DNA of 64,000 nt from Solen grandis (GCA_021229015.1 CM037781.1:67476345-67540344); one strand, 5' to 3'. Shown: positions 1-10,659, numbered from the stretch's first letter. Numbers and translations are program-made. The notes: a model not told the origin generated them from the sequence alone.

Positions 1-102
1 AATAGTAAAGGGGGAAGGTAACCGTTTGGGTAAGCGGTGAGAGAAAGTCAGAGAATATGGGAATGAAACATTGTTATGTTTATGATTTTAATATATTTCC
101 AG

Positions 103-191
103 TGTGGTTTATCTTCAACCTGGCTGTGTGTATTGGCATCACGCTGTGGCTGAATATTTACCCCCCAGACGTTTTTGTCGATTTCCTTGAG
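103..191 (+). CDS. ATP13A: ATP13A-like exon: penultimate membrane helix
   Basis: The acceptor is tatttccAG at 101-102 and the donor GTATTT starts at 192. The 89 nt give two bases completing a codon plus 29 codons ending phase 0. They encode a hydrophobic helix followed by a short polar loop (NIYPPDVFVDFLE), the position of the M9-M10 loop in P5B ATPases. Confidence 0.78.
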
Positions 192-3100
192 GTATTTGTC
201 ACGTGTGAATTTGTATGATTTTCACTTGTATGTTTGTCCGTTTATCATTCCACCCATCAATCCGTCCGTCTTCATCTACATCGTACTAGTAGAGAGTATA
301 TGTTGAGATGGCTTAGTTTTGTAAAGCAGGAGGGTCGTGGATTCGAACCTTGACTGCAACTTGCAAAAATTGTTGAAATAATATTTGTTTATTCTTTTGC
401 ACAAAAAAATCCCCCAAATACTATCCGCTGGCAAAATTCAAGCAATCAAGCAAAAAAGAAAATGAACAATAACCAAAAACAAATTGAAATAAATCTGTGA
501 TAATGAATATATGTCGGTTAATTCCCTCGCTTTCATTCAGTAATGGCACCACGTTGTCAATTGGTCTGTAAGTTTTATATTAAATAAATGTGGTATCACG
601 CCATTTTATTCTGTTGTCTTAAATTTCATGATTAAGATAGTATAAAATAGCATAGCATATACGTTTGTAACTTTCGCAATTTTAGCTCGAATATGAATAT
701 AAGAGCTATTGCAGTCACCCTTGCGTCGGCGTGGGCGTTGCAGCTTTTGGTTGTGCATGCAAGCTACTGTTAAGCTAACATTTCAATAAGCATTCATCGT
801 ATTGACTTGAAAATTTATTAATATGTTCAGAGGCATCACACAACCAAGGTAGATAATTAATGACCGAAGTGAATACAAATTACGGCCCCCTTTTTACTCA
901 GAAATTTTGGTTAAAGTTTTGCATGCAAGGTACTTTCATGCTTATATCTCAGTATCCAGCCATGGGAGTGATTTTAAACATCTTTAATATTCTTAGGAGC
1001 ATCATATTATCAAGTAGATAACTCTTGATGGAATATATAATAAATTGTCGCCCTTTTTTAACTTTGAAATTTTTGTTGAAGTTTTGCATGCAAGGAAATT
1101 CATGCGATAGTATTTCAATCATATAGCGACGTCCAGCTGATTACAGGTGGAGGAAGACCCCGAGTACACAGAGGTACCCGGGAAGAACCACCGACCTACC
1201 GCAAGCCAGCTGGAAGGCTTCCTCACATGAAAAATCCGAAGTCCCTACCGGGATTCGAACCCACAACGGTGAGGGGCTGAGAGATTTGTAGTCCACGACT
1301 GTAACCGCTCGGCCACGGCGGCCCGTTATATCTCAGTAATCAGGCATCAGGCATAGGATTGATTTTAAACCTCTTTAATATGTTCATTTGTATCATATAT
1401 AGTGACTTCATATAATGCAGATTATGGTCACTTTTTGACGTTTTTGCATTCACTAGAGAGTTTTGTTGAAGCTTTGTATTCAAGCTACTACAGCTTAAAT
1501 CTGAGAAATCGTTTATTGTATTGACTTGAAAGTTTATGAGTGTGTTCATGAGCATTTCCTAACTTGGAAAGTTTCTTTTCTTTTTAATGAATTGTATCAA
1601 ATTATACTTATTTCAAGATCTTTATACTATATGATGAGGTAAAAGTAAAAAGATTAGAATTTAATATCTTCTTGTTTATCTTATTACTTGTAAATCTTGA
1701 AATAAATGTTTGAATTGAACTAACAAGACCGTCATTTTTTCTTTAATTGTTTCAGCTGATGATGCCACCTTCCGTACCGTACCGCCTGTTGTTCGTAGGT
1801 GTCGCTGTTATCAACTTTCTATTGTGCTCCTTCTAGAAGTAAGTCTGTATACGTCCGTTTTTTCCTTTACGATACAATTCTTTTGACGGTAAATAACAAT
1901 GATAATTGTAATAATGATTTCAATATACATATTATTCCTTAGAATTACTGTAAAAGATAAATGATAATAATTAAACGTTATATCCGTGTTAGGGTGTTCA
2001 TTTTTGTTTCTATTGTTAATTTTGTTCTTTTTCTTTCCTAGATGTATATTCTCGACAGCAAATTCATGACGGTCACATTACATAACAAAATCAACAGGTT
2101 GTTGCCTGGCTCAAGACTAAGGTAGGGAGTGAAAGTAAATTAGGCATTACTCACATTGATTGATAAGAAAATCTATATCAATCGATATTATCTACACTTT
2201 CGAATAAAAGAAACATAATTTAAGAACCCGCGTGTTAATAGAAATTTTGCTTGTCGGTATACAGTGTACGTGTTCAAAGAAACACAAAGCTTTCTATCAC
2301 AAGCATCTAACTGATAATCATACCCCCTCTTTGTTAAGACGAGTTGACTCTAGGAACCTTTCCAGGATTCACAGATGTATCAATTTGACTTGCAGGCTAT
2401 CCAAAAGCTACACTCAGTCTGGGATTATAGATCATTTCACTGGGGTTTCGGCAGTACTCGGTATAATTCGGTGATTTCAACTGACCAATCAGTGAAATGG
2501 GGGCAAATCTCAAATGTATGTTTATTTCCCATTAAACAGTGTGTGGAAATATGCACCAGCAGGTAGATTAGGTGTTCGGGGAATGCTCGTTGATTAAAGT
2601 AGGTTAACGTCTCATTTCGGAGTGAAATGGTCTATAGATAGCCGATGGTTGGCCTGGGTACTAATTCATAAATCCCCCGTTTCTGTACGTTAGGCCCAGA
2701 CTCAAGTTTCTATAAGAAGTCAATTTCGTCCTTAAAAATATACGAAGTTACGAAACGCCTATGATATCTAGTTAGGATTTTCTTAATTTAATTTGATTTG
2801 AATTCAGTAAAATATTCTCAAAAAAATATAAAAAAATCATATTTTCGCTTCTTGAGTCTGAGTCTAAAGCAAGACTTCACATATTAATGAACTGTGCCCT
2901 GGTTATAATTACAAAATAACACACGGTTTTCTTTGTGATCAGTCAGTTGACCTTGACATTAATGAGATATAATCTCCGGGGCCTAACTTTCCACTGCTAG
3001 AAACTGAAAACGCGTTTGTCATAGTATAGAAATCTTACTCTTAAGTTGTTTTTTTATCATTTTTTTTTTCTAAATAGACATGAAGAAGTTGAGAATACTC

Positions 3101-3939
3101 TAAGGACTCAGTCATCATGGCCGCCTGTGAAGGACGAGGATTTGGCCGGAACTTTTAAACGTTTGGATAGCGCCTTCCAGAGTGTGTCAGCCGTGAATCT
3201 GACAGCAGATGACAATTTCTCTCTCTCCGGGAGCGAAACCGGAAGTTTAAACGGAGGTACGTATCTACAACTTATCAATGTTATTCTGTATTTATTTATT
3301 ACGTTCCCGATGGAGTGAGGGTCGACCCCCTTTGGCACAGATTCTTTAATGGCTTTCCCATGCTTAAGCCTAGAGTAAGCTTGTCATACAGTTTATGTCG
3401 TGAAGCATGTTTCAAAATAGAGGTAAATGAATTGTGTTTAATCTCACAAGAGTATCTTGTTTAAGGGTAACAGTAGCCTGTTATTCATTTGCTTTCAAAC
3501 CCTTAATTAGATATTAGACCTTTATCTGTCAAAATGGTTTTCATTTGGATACGTTAAACTTGAATTGAGATTTTAAACAGAACTCTTTAGATTTTTTTTT
3601 ATTATTATATTGCATTAAACTGGAGTCCAGGAATCCAAATACATTGTATTAAGTTGCATACCGTTAACGGAAAATCGGCATCAGTTGGAGTCGACGACAA
3701 CAGTCGTACTATATACATGTTATTGTAGCGCGAGACGAAGTAAATATACAACGTGAGTATTTGTCAGGTTTTTATATTTTATAACCAATATTGGGTAAAA
3801 TGAAGTTTACAATTTATTTCAAAGCTTACCTAAACAGTGTCCCGCTGACAAACCGTTGGCCATGTCAAAACTTTACTTATGTGATTTGAATGAAAAATGA
3901 CCAAACATTCGATTTAATTTCATTTAGCCAATCATTCAC

Positions 3940-3971
<32 letters not shown>

Positions 3972-4750
3972 GTTTTCTGGTCAAAGTGAGTTATTTAAAG
4001 GTACACATCATTCTATCTATTTCTGTTACAATCCACGGCCTACTTCTTGCAGGAATATAAGATGTTAAAGTTGGCATGACACTTTATAATATGGCTTTGA
4101 AATTGTAAATTTTATTTTTCCCAAAATTGGTTAGAAAATATAAAAACCGGACAAATATCACATTGTATATCCTTTGCATGTATATAGTACGGCTGTTGAT
4201 GTCGACTCCAACTTATGTGACATTTTCTAGTTAAACAATGCGAGTTAATAAGAACGCTTTGCGCTTTTGCTTTGCAAGGTTGCTATTGTCTTCAAAGCCC
4301 TGGATTGCATGTTATGTCATGTCTGAAAGATAAATGTAAGGTGACTTCGAAACCATTATGAAGTCTTTTTTTAATTCAAATTCATTTTTACATTTTGTTT
4401 GTCACAATATCCTGATAACGGGCCACCCAGTCCTGGAACTACACTTGTACATGTATGCTGCGCACTGAAAAATAGAACTATACCAGTAACATTTTTCACG
4501 ATTTTAGTATGTCGCGGCCAGGGATCGAACCTACGACCTCCCGCTCTCGATGCGGAGGCTCTAACCACTTAGCCACAGGGGACCGTACATTGTTACTTGC
4601 TCCACGTCATGTTTTTTTTTTTCAGACGATAGGCTGGTAAACACAGACCCTGATGACGTCAGACTGATTGACTCGAAATACAAAGGATACACGAATGCTG
4701 CGTTTGAAATAGACGAAAGTGCAACTAACAGATTCATTACGCGGTTATGA
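103..4750 (+). CDS. ATP13A: P5B-type ATPase (ATP13A2/ATP13A3-like), 3' end, five coding exons
   Basis: C-terminal part of a P5B P-type ATPase. Known members pump polyamines out of late endosomes/lysosomes or into the cell. Seen: five exons with AG acceptors and GT donors at 103-191, 1756-1838, 2042-2121, 3078-3256 and 4626-4750. They encode two hydrophobic helices (FIFNLAVCIGITLWLNIY and YRLLFVGVAVINFLLCSF), then a basic cytosolic stretch (MYILDSKF...KINRLLPG), a tail with SSWPPVK, a Ser/Thr/Asp-rich segment, SKYKGYTNAAFE near the end and a TGA stop. The helix-LE-basic-WPP order matches the ends of vertebrate ATP13A2/3/4/5. The catalytic domains lie upstream of the window. Splice phases agree at every junction except exon 2 to exon 3, where one base is missing and TAG appears in frame. 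Paralogue identity is not resolved. Confidence 0.82.
301..351 (+). mobile_element. tRNA-derived SINE head, fragment
   Basis: A short degenerate piece with a GGAGGGTCGTGGATTCGAAC stretch, the variable arm and B box of the type-1 SINE found complete at 38.7 kb. It sits in the intron after the first ATP13A exon. Confidence 0.45.
690..1560. repeat. Intronic tandem repeat, about 180-190-bp units, split by a SINE
   Basis: About four imperfect units share GTTTTGCATGCAAGG, TTATATCTCAGTA, GATTTTAAAC.TCTTTAATAT and a TTTTTAACTTTGAAATTTTTG-like block. The third unit is interrupted by the SINE at 1105-1325. The repeat lies within the ATP13A intron 192-1755, and no exon is seen between its units. Confidence 0.6.
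1105..1325 (-). mobile_element. tRNA-derived SINE, type 2, near full length
   Basis: On the minus strand it starts with a tRNA-like head containing TGGCCGAGCGGTTA (A box) and GGGTTCGAATCCC (B box) with a long variable arm, as in Leu/Ser tRNAs. It ends ...TATATGATTGAAATACTATC. Both ends are defined because the host tandem repeat reads uninterrupted in its sister units. Other copies lie at 24.9, 40.5, 50.1 and 55.3 kb. Confidence 0.8.
1756..1838 (+). CDS. ATP13A: ATP13A-like exon: last membrane helix, with in-frame TAG
   Basis: The acceptor is ttgtttcAG at 1754-1755 and the donor GTAAGT starts at 1839. The phase-0 reading gives MMPPSVPYRLLFVGVAVINF, then LLCSF and a TAG at 1834-1836. Family members continue with Leu-Glu at this point, and CTA GAA (LE) is present one frame over just before the donor. 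One missing base in the CTTC before CTAGAA explains this. The exon is 83 nt where 84 is expected. It may be a sequencing indel, a true null allele, or a genuine short C terminus. Confidence 0.75.
2042..2121 (+). CDS. ATP13A: ATP13A-like exon: juxtamembrane basic segment
   Basis: The acceptor is ctttcctAG and the donor GTAGGG starts at 2122. The 80 nt encode MYILDSKFMTVTLH followed by NKINRLLPGSRL and two bases of an Arg codon. The sequence is open only in the frame expected if exon 2 were one base longer. Confidence 0.75.
3078..3256 (+). CDS. ATP13A: ATP13A-like exon: cytosolic tail with SSWPPVK
   Basis: The acceptor is tctaaatAG after a long T tract, and the donor GTACGT starts at 3257. The first base completes the Arg codon of the previous exon. 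It encodes HEEVENTLRTQ, SSWPPVK (the conserved WPP found near the end of ATP13A proteins) and a Ser-rich segment ending in SETGSLNG. Confidence 0.8.
3940..3968. repeat. Poly(A) tract, about 29 bp
   Basis: An uninterrupted A run in the last ATP13A intron. No flanking element is recognised. Confidence 0.9.
4388..4585 (-). mobile_element. tRNA-derived SINE, type 1, 3'-truncated
   Basis: On the minus strand it has a tRNA-like head with GTGGCTAAGTGGTTAGAG and GTAGGTTCGATCCC, then the central part matching GGACTGG.TGGCCCG..TCAGGAT of the copy at 38.7 kb. It lacks the TACTGTCGGTGGGACG tail. It sits in the intron directly before the terminal ATP13A exon. Confidence 0.75.
4626..4750 (+). CDS. ATP13A: ATP13A-like terminal exon and stop codon
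   Basis: The acceptor follows a T run (ttttcAG at 4621-4625). Two bases complete an Asp codon, then 40 codons and TGA at 4748-4750. It contains SKYKGYTNAAFEID. A SINE on the opposite strand ends about 40 bp upstream of this acceptor. An AATAAA at 4965-4970 is a possible polyadenylation signal. Confidence 0.78.
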
Positions 4751-5970
4751 TTACCTTCGACTTTGTTGTTTGTTTGTTTGTTATCCTTGCGTAAGGTTAT
4801 AGTGTCAAAACCTAAAGTTGTGTCCCCACTACAGTAAGCAGGAGACACACTTTCTCGTCCTTTATAATGCCTCTACTTCGTATATGCATAATTTCTTAAT
4901 ATGGAAGAAATGTTTTACTGTTTGGTGTGTACGGACAATAGAAGACCGAAGCGAGAAATGGTTGAATAAATTCTATCCGACTTCAAATACCTGACTTTGT
5001 CACATCTTTTAATATGGTAAAATATAAATGTTGCTGTTGTAATGCATTTCGTGCTATACTGTGACGGGAAAACAATGGTGACAGTGCAACAGTTCTTTGC
5101 ATTTATGAACTTGATCAGTTTAGTGATCAGATTTGATTTGGAAACAGCGAATTGATTAATCGAAAAAAAAGGCAAACTGTTAAGATAACCGATAAATAAT
5201 CGGTTTAAAAACCCTATCTTATTTAGTGGTAGTCATAAAAATAATACTTCATTTGGCTATATGCAAGAATGTAGCCGTTAAAACAAATATCAAAACATAT
5301 TTATAATATGTATTAGAAGAAAACGTCTCAATAGTATTTCAGATTAAATGATATTGGCTTTATACTTGGACTGTACATTAGATGAAATTAAAACTAAATA
5401 ATTGATAAATAAAAAAATTGGCGACAGTGAGTTTTACATCCAGAACTAGCGAAAATGACCTCCGCGACGTCGTGATACATTAATCGATTATCGACGATCT
5501 CATTTTTAACAACTATTTGTCGCCTATCCAGCGATAATCGGTGAACACTTCTTTATTCTCCATGGTTTTACTTTCATGCCTCGCGCGTGCAAGAGCTTAT
5601 AACAACAACATCCAACAAGGGACGTAACTTTTCAAAAATTAGCTTGTACATAGCTGTTATGCGGCACATTCATGCACCTGTAAAAAATAACAAGGCTTTC
5701 CGTAAAAATCTGATAAATTTCAATTTTCAGAACTTCTGATTGGCAAAAAAATTCAGGGTGACTTCTAAGTAATCTGAGAGCAATGCATGCTATGAAGTTC
5801 ATGAATATAATTCATAAAGTGACTTACATATCTTTGTTATTCATGTCAAAATAGGAGAGCAGTTAAGTAATCAGATAATATAGTATATCATCAGTGGTCG
5901 GGACATATCATTTTCTATCAGCTTAGACCAAGCTTTATTTATATTTTTTTAAAGGAAACCCCCGTTGGTT

Positions 5971-6036
<66 letters not shown>

Positions 6037-7120
6037 TACCTAAGGAAAACAAATTTAGAAATAAAAAGAGCATGGTGCTTTTAAATTATTAGAACTTAAA
6101 ATGTACATATGGCTCTATAAAATTCGAAAGTTAAATTTTGTCTCCTAACTCCATCATATGAAATGTAGAATTTTACAACAATTTATAATTCTAGGAAATC
6201 TTTGATTAATTATTAATATAATATATTGTTTTAATTTTCATTTCATTTCCTTTAAAGTAAAACACATGATACAACGGTCATTTTAATTGATCATAAAATA
6301 AAATGACGTATTTATTTCATTTTAACAATGAGGTAAATCGAGAGGTAGGCAGAATTATTATTTCCTACGTTATTACACGTACTTTACCATCAGACACTAA
6401 TTTATTGAATTTTCATATATCTATAATGGCTTCGAACGTACATATAGACATATATATAGAAATAAAAAAGGAATAGTTTAGCATTAGATACTGTGTATAT
6501 GTTGTGGTTACCCTGATTAATAGGGTATCATTTGGTCTTATTTTTTTTTCTACTTATTGATATATATTTAGGCTGTCATTTTAGTATTTTATTTTTAATG
6601 TTTACATATAGGCCTAATAATACAACCGGATAAATATTTATGTTACGCTTTAGATATACAGACTGAAACATTTACTTTGTCTATTTACCGTATTATTATA
6701 TGCAGACACCGATCTTAAGCAACTGCTGCACCCTGCGATTAATTTAACATGCAGTCAGACTCATTATCATATTTTAAAATATTTTTAATATTGTATAATT
6801 TATATACGTCAATAAAATGCTTTATTCAACAAATGAAACGGTATTACATGTACATATATTCAAGAAAGATCTTCAATATATTAATTTTGATATTTCAATA
6901 TACAACACGTTTATGTACTTGCAACAACGAATGGGAATTGATTCAAAAGAAATTGTACTTCACAGGCTTAGCGCTTCTCATTTTTTTCTATATACATATC
7001 ACATGCCATATATCTATCGTATGTATTTCAGTATCTCACGTACATGTACTATAAATAAATATATTTTTTTACAGTTAGTTTTATACTTTGTACTATATGA
7101 TAGTTTATCCCTACAGCCAA
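4751..7120. other. 3' flank of ATP13A, no gene seen; 63-bp poly(T)
   Basis: AT-rich sequence with stops in all frames and no conserved motif. It contains a 63-base T run at 5972-6034, possibly the A tail of an old minus-strand retroposon whose body can no longer be recognised. The short ORFs around 6.8-7.2 kb are low-complexity. Confidence 0.6.
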
Positions 7121-7215
7121 CCCTCTCTCTTCCTCTCTCCCCCCCTCTCTCTCTCTCTCTCTCTCCCCCCCCCCTCTCTCTCTCTAACACACACATACAC
7201 ACACACGCACACGCA
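7121..7215. repeat. Microsatellite (CT)n/(C)n/(CA)n
   Basis: Long polypyrimidine (CT) run interrupted by C tracts, followed by CA dinucleotides. Confidence 0.95.
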
Positions 7216-7332
7216 ACTTGGTCTACATATCTTACTGAGGGTTTTGCACGTGCGCCTCATACCTCACTATGACGGTTTCTACCTTGGTTTGTATATGCAA
7301 AGTCTTGTCATACCGTGGAAATATTTCCGAGG

Positions 7333-7544
7333 TACTGTAAAATAATTTATTTTCGTTAATATTAAATTTCGTGGAATCTGTGATTAAATCAATTTCGTTG
7401 GTACATATATTCATGAAACCATGTTTTAGAAAGCATGAGGTCTATGAAATAAACAGCTTTCGTGGGGATAAATATTCGTGGATAAAGTCATTGACGAAAT
7501 CAACGAAAATTAGTTTCCCCACGAAAATTAATGATTCTACAGTA
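7333..7544. mobile_element. MITE with TACTGTA...TTTTCGTGG inverted ends
   Basis: The left end TACTGTAAAATAATTTATTT and the right end, read from the other strand, TACTGTAGAATCATTAATTT form terminal inverted repeats ending in TTTTCGT. Inner TTCGTGG/CCACGAAA pairs make the 212-bp body partly palindromic. It has no coding capacity. Terminal TA is compatible with a TA target site, the Tc1/mariner style; the family assignment is inference. Confidence 0.7.
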
Positions 7545-7676
7545 TACGGTTTTTGTACCAATGTTTGAAATTCAACTTTAATACTAACCGTTATTTTAAC
7601 CCCAAAACCAACAGTAACCCTAACCCTTACCGTGACCCAAATACTGAAAAGACAAATACAGGTACGAAACATATTG

Positions 7677-7678
<2 letters not shown>

Positions 7679-7713
<35 letters not shown>
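7679..7713. repeat. Microsatellite (CA)n
   Basis: About 17 CA dinucleotides, directly upstream of the possible exon ending at 7867. Confidence 0.95.
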
Positions 7714-7715
<2 letters not shown>

Positions 7716-7734
7716 TCTCACCGTTACCAATGAC

Positions 7735-7867
7735 CGAGTGCTTAGAATGTCAGACCCGCCACCTGGTGTACGTCAAGAAGCAGGAGTATGCCTACGAGTA
7801 TATTGAACTTGCAAGTGAAATACCAAACTGCAACAAACTTTATAAGTATATCAAAGTAGAACTTTGA
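7735..7867 (+). CDS. Possible terminal exon of an unrecognised gene
   Basis: Open frame with balanced, coding-like codon use, reading TECLECQTRHLVYVKKQEYA, continuing YEYIELASEIPNCNKLYKYI, and ending KVEL at TGA 7865-7867. Candidate acceptors are GACCGAG, TGCTTAG or ATGTCAG between 7735 and 7755. It converges on the GNAT gene, with the stops about 57 bp apart. No domain is recognised and no upstream exon was found, so it could be a chance ORF or a retrocopy fragment. Confidence 0.25.
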
Positions 7868-7923
7868 CTTCTGGAAAGTTACAAGCTTAATTTCCTGATT
7901 CCAGGGTCAGCCACAATTGTCCG

Positions 7924-8348
7924 TTAATCTTCATTTGGGAAAAAGTCATAATAAAACTGCACAGCGTCTGTATAACCAAGACCCTTCAGATTTCCTGCCT
8001 TCGGGATGATGCCGATTTCTTTGAATCCGAATTTCCGGTATAGCTGCACTGATGCTTTATTCGAAACGAACACTATATTGAAGAGACTAGCTCTGTATCC
8101 AAGATCCTTTGCGATAATCAAGTAATTTTCTACTAGAAATGAACCGACCCCTATACCTCGGGCTGATTTTTTCACGATAAAACCAGCATTGCATATATGT
8201 GAGCTCCTTCCTGGAAAGTTTGGTTTCACGTAGAATGCACCTAGAACTTCACTCGTCTGCGCATCTAAGCAGACGAACACGTCGTGAGACAGGTAGTAAG
8301 CACGGAAGTCGTCGATGTTCGCCATGTCGTCATGAGGGTATAAATTGC
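7924..8348 (-). CDS. GNAT exon 2 (catalytic domain, stop)
   Basis: On the minus strand the acceptor ...tatttacAG precedes 8348. The exon begins with GC, completing Gly54, and reads NLYPHDDMANIDDFRAYYLS to the TAA at 7924-7926. It carries the acetyl-CoA loop. The in-frame ATG at 8394 lies in the intron and is not the start. Confidence 0.8.
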
Positions 8349-9584
8349 CTGTAAATATTAAGATATAAACCGTATATTTACACATTTTCCCCATAATATG
8401 ACATTCGAATACAGCTTTTTTTTTCTTTTATTTTAATTTTTTATTTATTTTTGGTAGAATGTTAAAGAATATCCCAAATTTTAAGATTCCTGTAAAAAAT
8501 ATATGATTAAAAGTACATTTGCCATATGTTGAGGGTCCAACAAGTCACAATTTCAAGTTTTTATGCAAATTTGGCTAAAATTTCAATAAGAAAATAAATG
8601 TATCAAGTAAACTACATATAAAAATTCATAGCTTTGGGGTATTTTTGTATACGTTTCGTTCCCGACACTTTTCCGATTTTTGCTCGTTTTGTAATTTCTA
8701 TGCATGTTTGTAAATATTTTTACCTGTAACTTATATTAACACATAATAAGTTACAAACTGTGATTAAAGATTTTGAAAATACTATGTTGAAATGTAAATG
8801 AAAGACTTAGAATGAAATCTTTTTTTCTTTTTTTTTTTTTTTTGATCCTTGAACAAATTTTAGCTAACAGTGATGTTTTACTATAATCTAATCTGTAAAA
8901 CGAGCATGGTGACATTTTTAATTATTTAAAAATTTTAATTTTTTTTTAATTTAGATATCTTTTAGTTATAGTCTAGAGTACAAAATTTGAAAATTATAAA
9001 AAATTAGAAAAAAAGCCTTTAAAGACATGTGCAAAAAAAAGATCAAAGATCTTAAAATGATGAGCCAGATATTCTGATTTCTATTTATGACTATCTTAAT
9101 TTATGGTTATGTAGAAATTACTAATAATCACAATAGTGTTATGAAGGACAGCGATTTGATATACGGTTGAACATTTGAAAAGAGGTCAATAATTATGTAT
9201 TTCAGTTATTTGTTGATTTATTTTTATATGAGCAGTGTTACTTCGTTGCTTCATTACGCTATAGACTTCTGGTCTATAATCATGCCCAGTTTTATAATCC
9301 TGACACGGGACTGACAAGTTGTTACACAACCCTAGAAATAAAAATGTTCTGTCACATGTGCCCAAATTCGGTGAAGTTGTGATGATCAAAATATAAAAGA
9401 TTTATAAAGAAATACATAAACTACCTTCCTCATTAACGATACATCTTAAAATGTCATGCACCTCCCCTTCGTATCGGTTTTCATAGTGATCCAACACCAC
9501 ACACCTCCCGTCAGCGAGCCGTCCTTCTTTAGGTAAGTACTCCAGTTTCTTTTCGGAATGTTTCGGTGTTATTACAAATGCCAT
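7924..9584 (-). CDS. GNAT-family N-acetyltransferase, two exons, 194 aa
   Basis: Predicted cytosolic GNAT fold enzyme that transfers acetyl from acetyl-CoA to an amine. Exons are 9425-9584 (ATG at 9584) and 7924-8348; the 1,076-bp intron is GT...AG in phase 1, and joining restores Gly54. Motifs by residue: GAFYVKPNFPGRSSHICNAG (90-109, beta3-beta4), RGIGVG (117-122, the Q/RxxGxG/A acetyl-CoA loop), NIVFVSNKASVQLYRKFGF (144-162, the Asn and alpha4 region), IGIIPKAGNLKG then YTDA (165-182). The YVKPN-P-RSSH-CNAGF and VP.AG.LKG..YVDA pattern recalls the fungal Mpr1/Ats1-type group, known for N-acetylating toxic proline analogues; the substrate here is unknown. The length is slightly shorter than those proteins. 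Confidence 0.82.
8440..9000 (+). repeat. Dispersed AT-rich repeat, copy 1 (inside GNAT intron)
   Basis: Shares ordered blocks with 9700-10370: AAATTTTAAGATTCCTGT, TTTGGCTAAAATTTCAA, TTTTTGTATAC, AATAAGTTACAAA.TG and GAGCATGGTGAC. No ORF. Element type unknown. Confidence 0.65.
9425..9584 (-). CDS. GNAT exon 1 (N terminus)
   Basis: 160 nt from ATG to GAGGAAG with donor GTAGTT. It encodes MAFVITPKHSEKKLEYLPKE then GRLADGRCVVLDHYENRYEG, the N-terminal arm preceding the GNAT core. Both flanks carry copies of the same AT-rich dispersed repeat. Confidence 0.78.
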
Positions 9585-9659
9585 TGTCCGGATACTGGAT
9601 ACTTGCTTACGTTTTTGCTTATGGATTTTATATCAACGTAGTGAGAGACATGGACAAAT

Positions 9660-10380
9660 CTAAAAAAAAACAACAAATATTAAGGACGTTTCAGCGGGTT
9701 ACGACTGATTTTGATTTTTTTTTTAATTTCTTATTTATTTTAAGAAGAATAATAGAAGAAAGCCCAAATTTAAAGATTCCTGTGTTAAGAATATCACCAA
9801 AAGTATATTTGTCAAATTTTGAAGGTAGAAAAAATTACATTTTAGTGTTTTATGCAATTTTGGCTAAAATTTCAACAAAAAAGCAGTTTTAGTTAAAAAA
9901 AAAAAATCTGGTGAGGTATGTACGTTTTTACATTTTCATAAAGCATTTATATCAGAAAACTGACTCTGAAAAAAATAAAGAAAATCTGTCTGTTAAAAAA
10001 AATTATATAGAAAAAAATATATAAAAATTCACAGTTTTGGGATGGTTTTTGTATACATATTGGTCCGGGCACAAATAAGATTTTATGCTCTTTTTGTATT
10101 TTCAATGCATATTTGACAATATTTTTATCTGTAACGTATAGAAATCATTATAAGTTACAAATGGTGATAAAAATATTTTAAAAATATCATTTAAACATGC
10201 TGTTACAGTATTTAGAAACGAAATCATTCTTATTTTTTAATGTCATGTTTTTTTCAAAAACATTTAGCAAATAGTGATGTTCTATCATAAGCTCAGTCTC
10301 TAAACAAGCATGGTGACCCCCTATTTTTAATTCATATATCTTTTAGGTAAAGTCTAAGTATTTATATGCATTTTTTTAGA
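9660..10380 (+). repeat. Dispersed AT-rich repeat, copy 2 (upstream of GNAT exon 1)
   Basis: Direct-orientation relative of 8440-9000, so GNAT exon 1 sits between two copies. It begins near AGGACGTTTCAGCGGGTTA. The pair could recombine and delete exon 1. Confidence 0.65.
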
Positions 10381-10584
10381 AAATTTCCATTAGAAAAAAA
10401 CGCTGAAACTCCTTTAATATAAAGTTGGTCGAGGACACAATCTCCAGTTTTAAAGCATAATAAAAAAACGTAGTAAATTAATCTTATGGAAAAAAGTTAA
10501 TTAATTAACATATAGATTTGTCAACAATGTCAACATTATTTAATTAATACAACAATAAATATTATCATCAGCTAATTAAAACTT

Positions 10585-10641
10585 ACCTCAAACAAGAAAA
10601 ACACACTGATATGAACGATTCGGCTGTCTCTTTATAAAGAG
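10585..10641 (-). promoter_or_regulatory. Candidate GNAT promoter and 5' splice donor
   Basis: On the minus strand a TATA-like TTTATAAAG within the palindrome CTCTTTATAAAGAG (10628-10641) is followed about 40 nt later by a consensus donor GAG|GTAAGT (exon end at 10587). This would make a short non-coding first exon joined to the ATG exon. The only AG near the ATG (about 9594) lacks a good pyrimidine tract, so the link is weak. Confidence 0.25.
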
Positions 10642-10659
10642 GCAACCCGGAAGCTTCAA

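Noticed and set aside
6749..7345. Overlapping ORFs of 60-151 codons
   Set aside because: They run through CT and CA microsatellites and AT-rich DNA and show no domain.
8349..8394. ATG at 8394 as start of a single-exon 156-aa acetyltransferase
   Set aside because: The first 15 codons lie in the intron upstream of a good acceptor. Joining to 9425-9584 gives a consistent phase and a proper N terminus.
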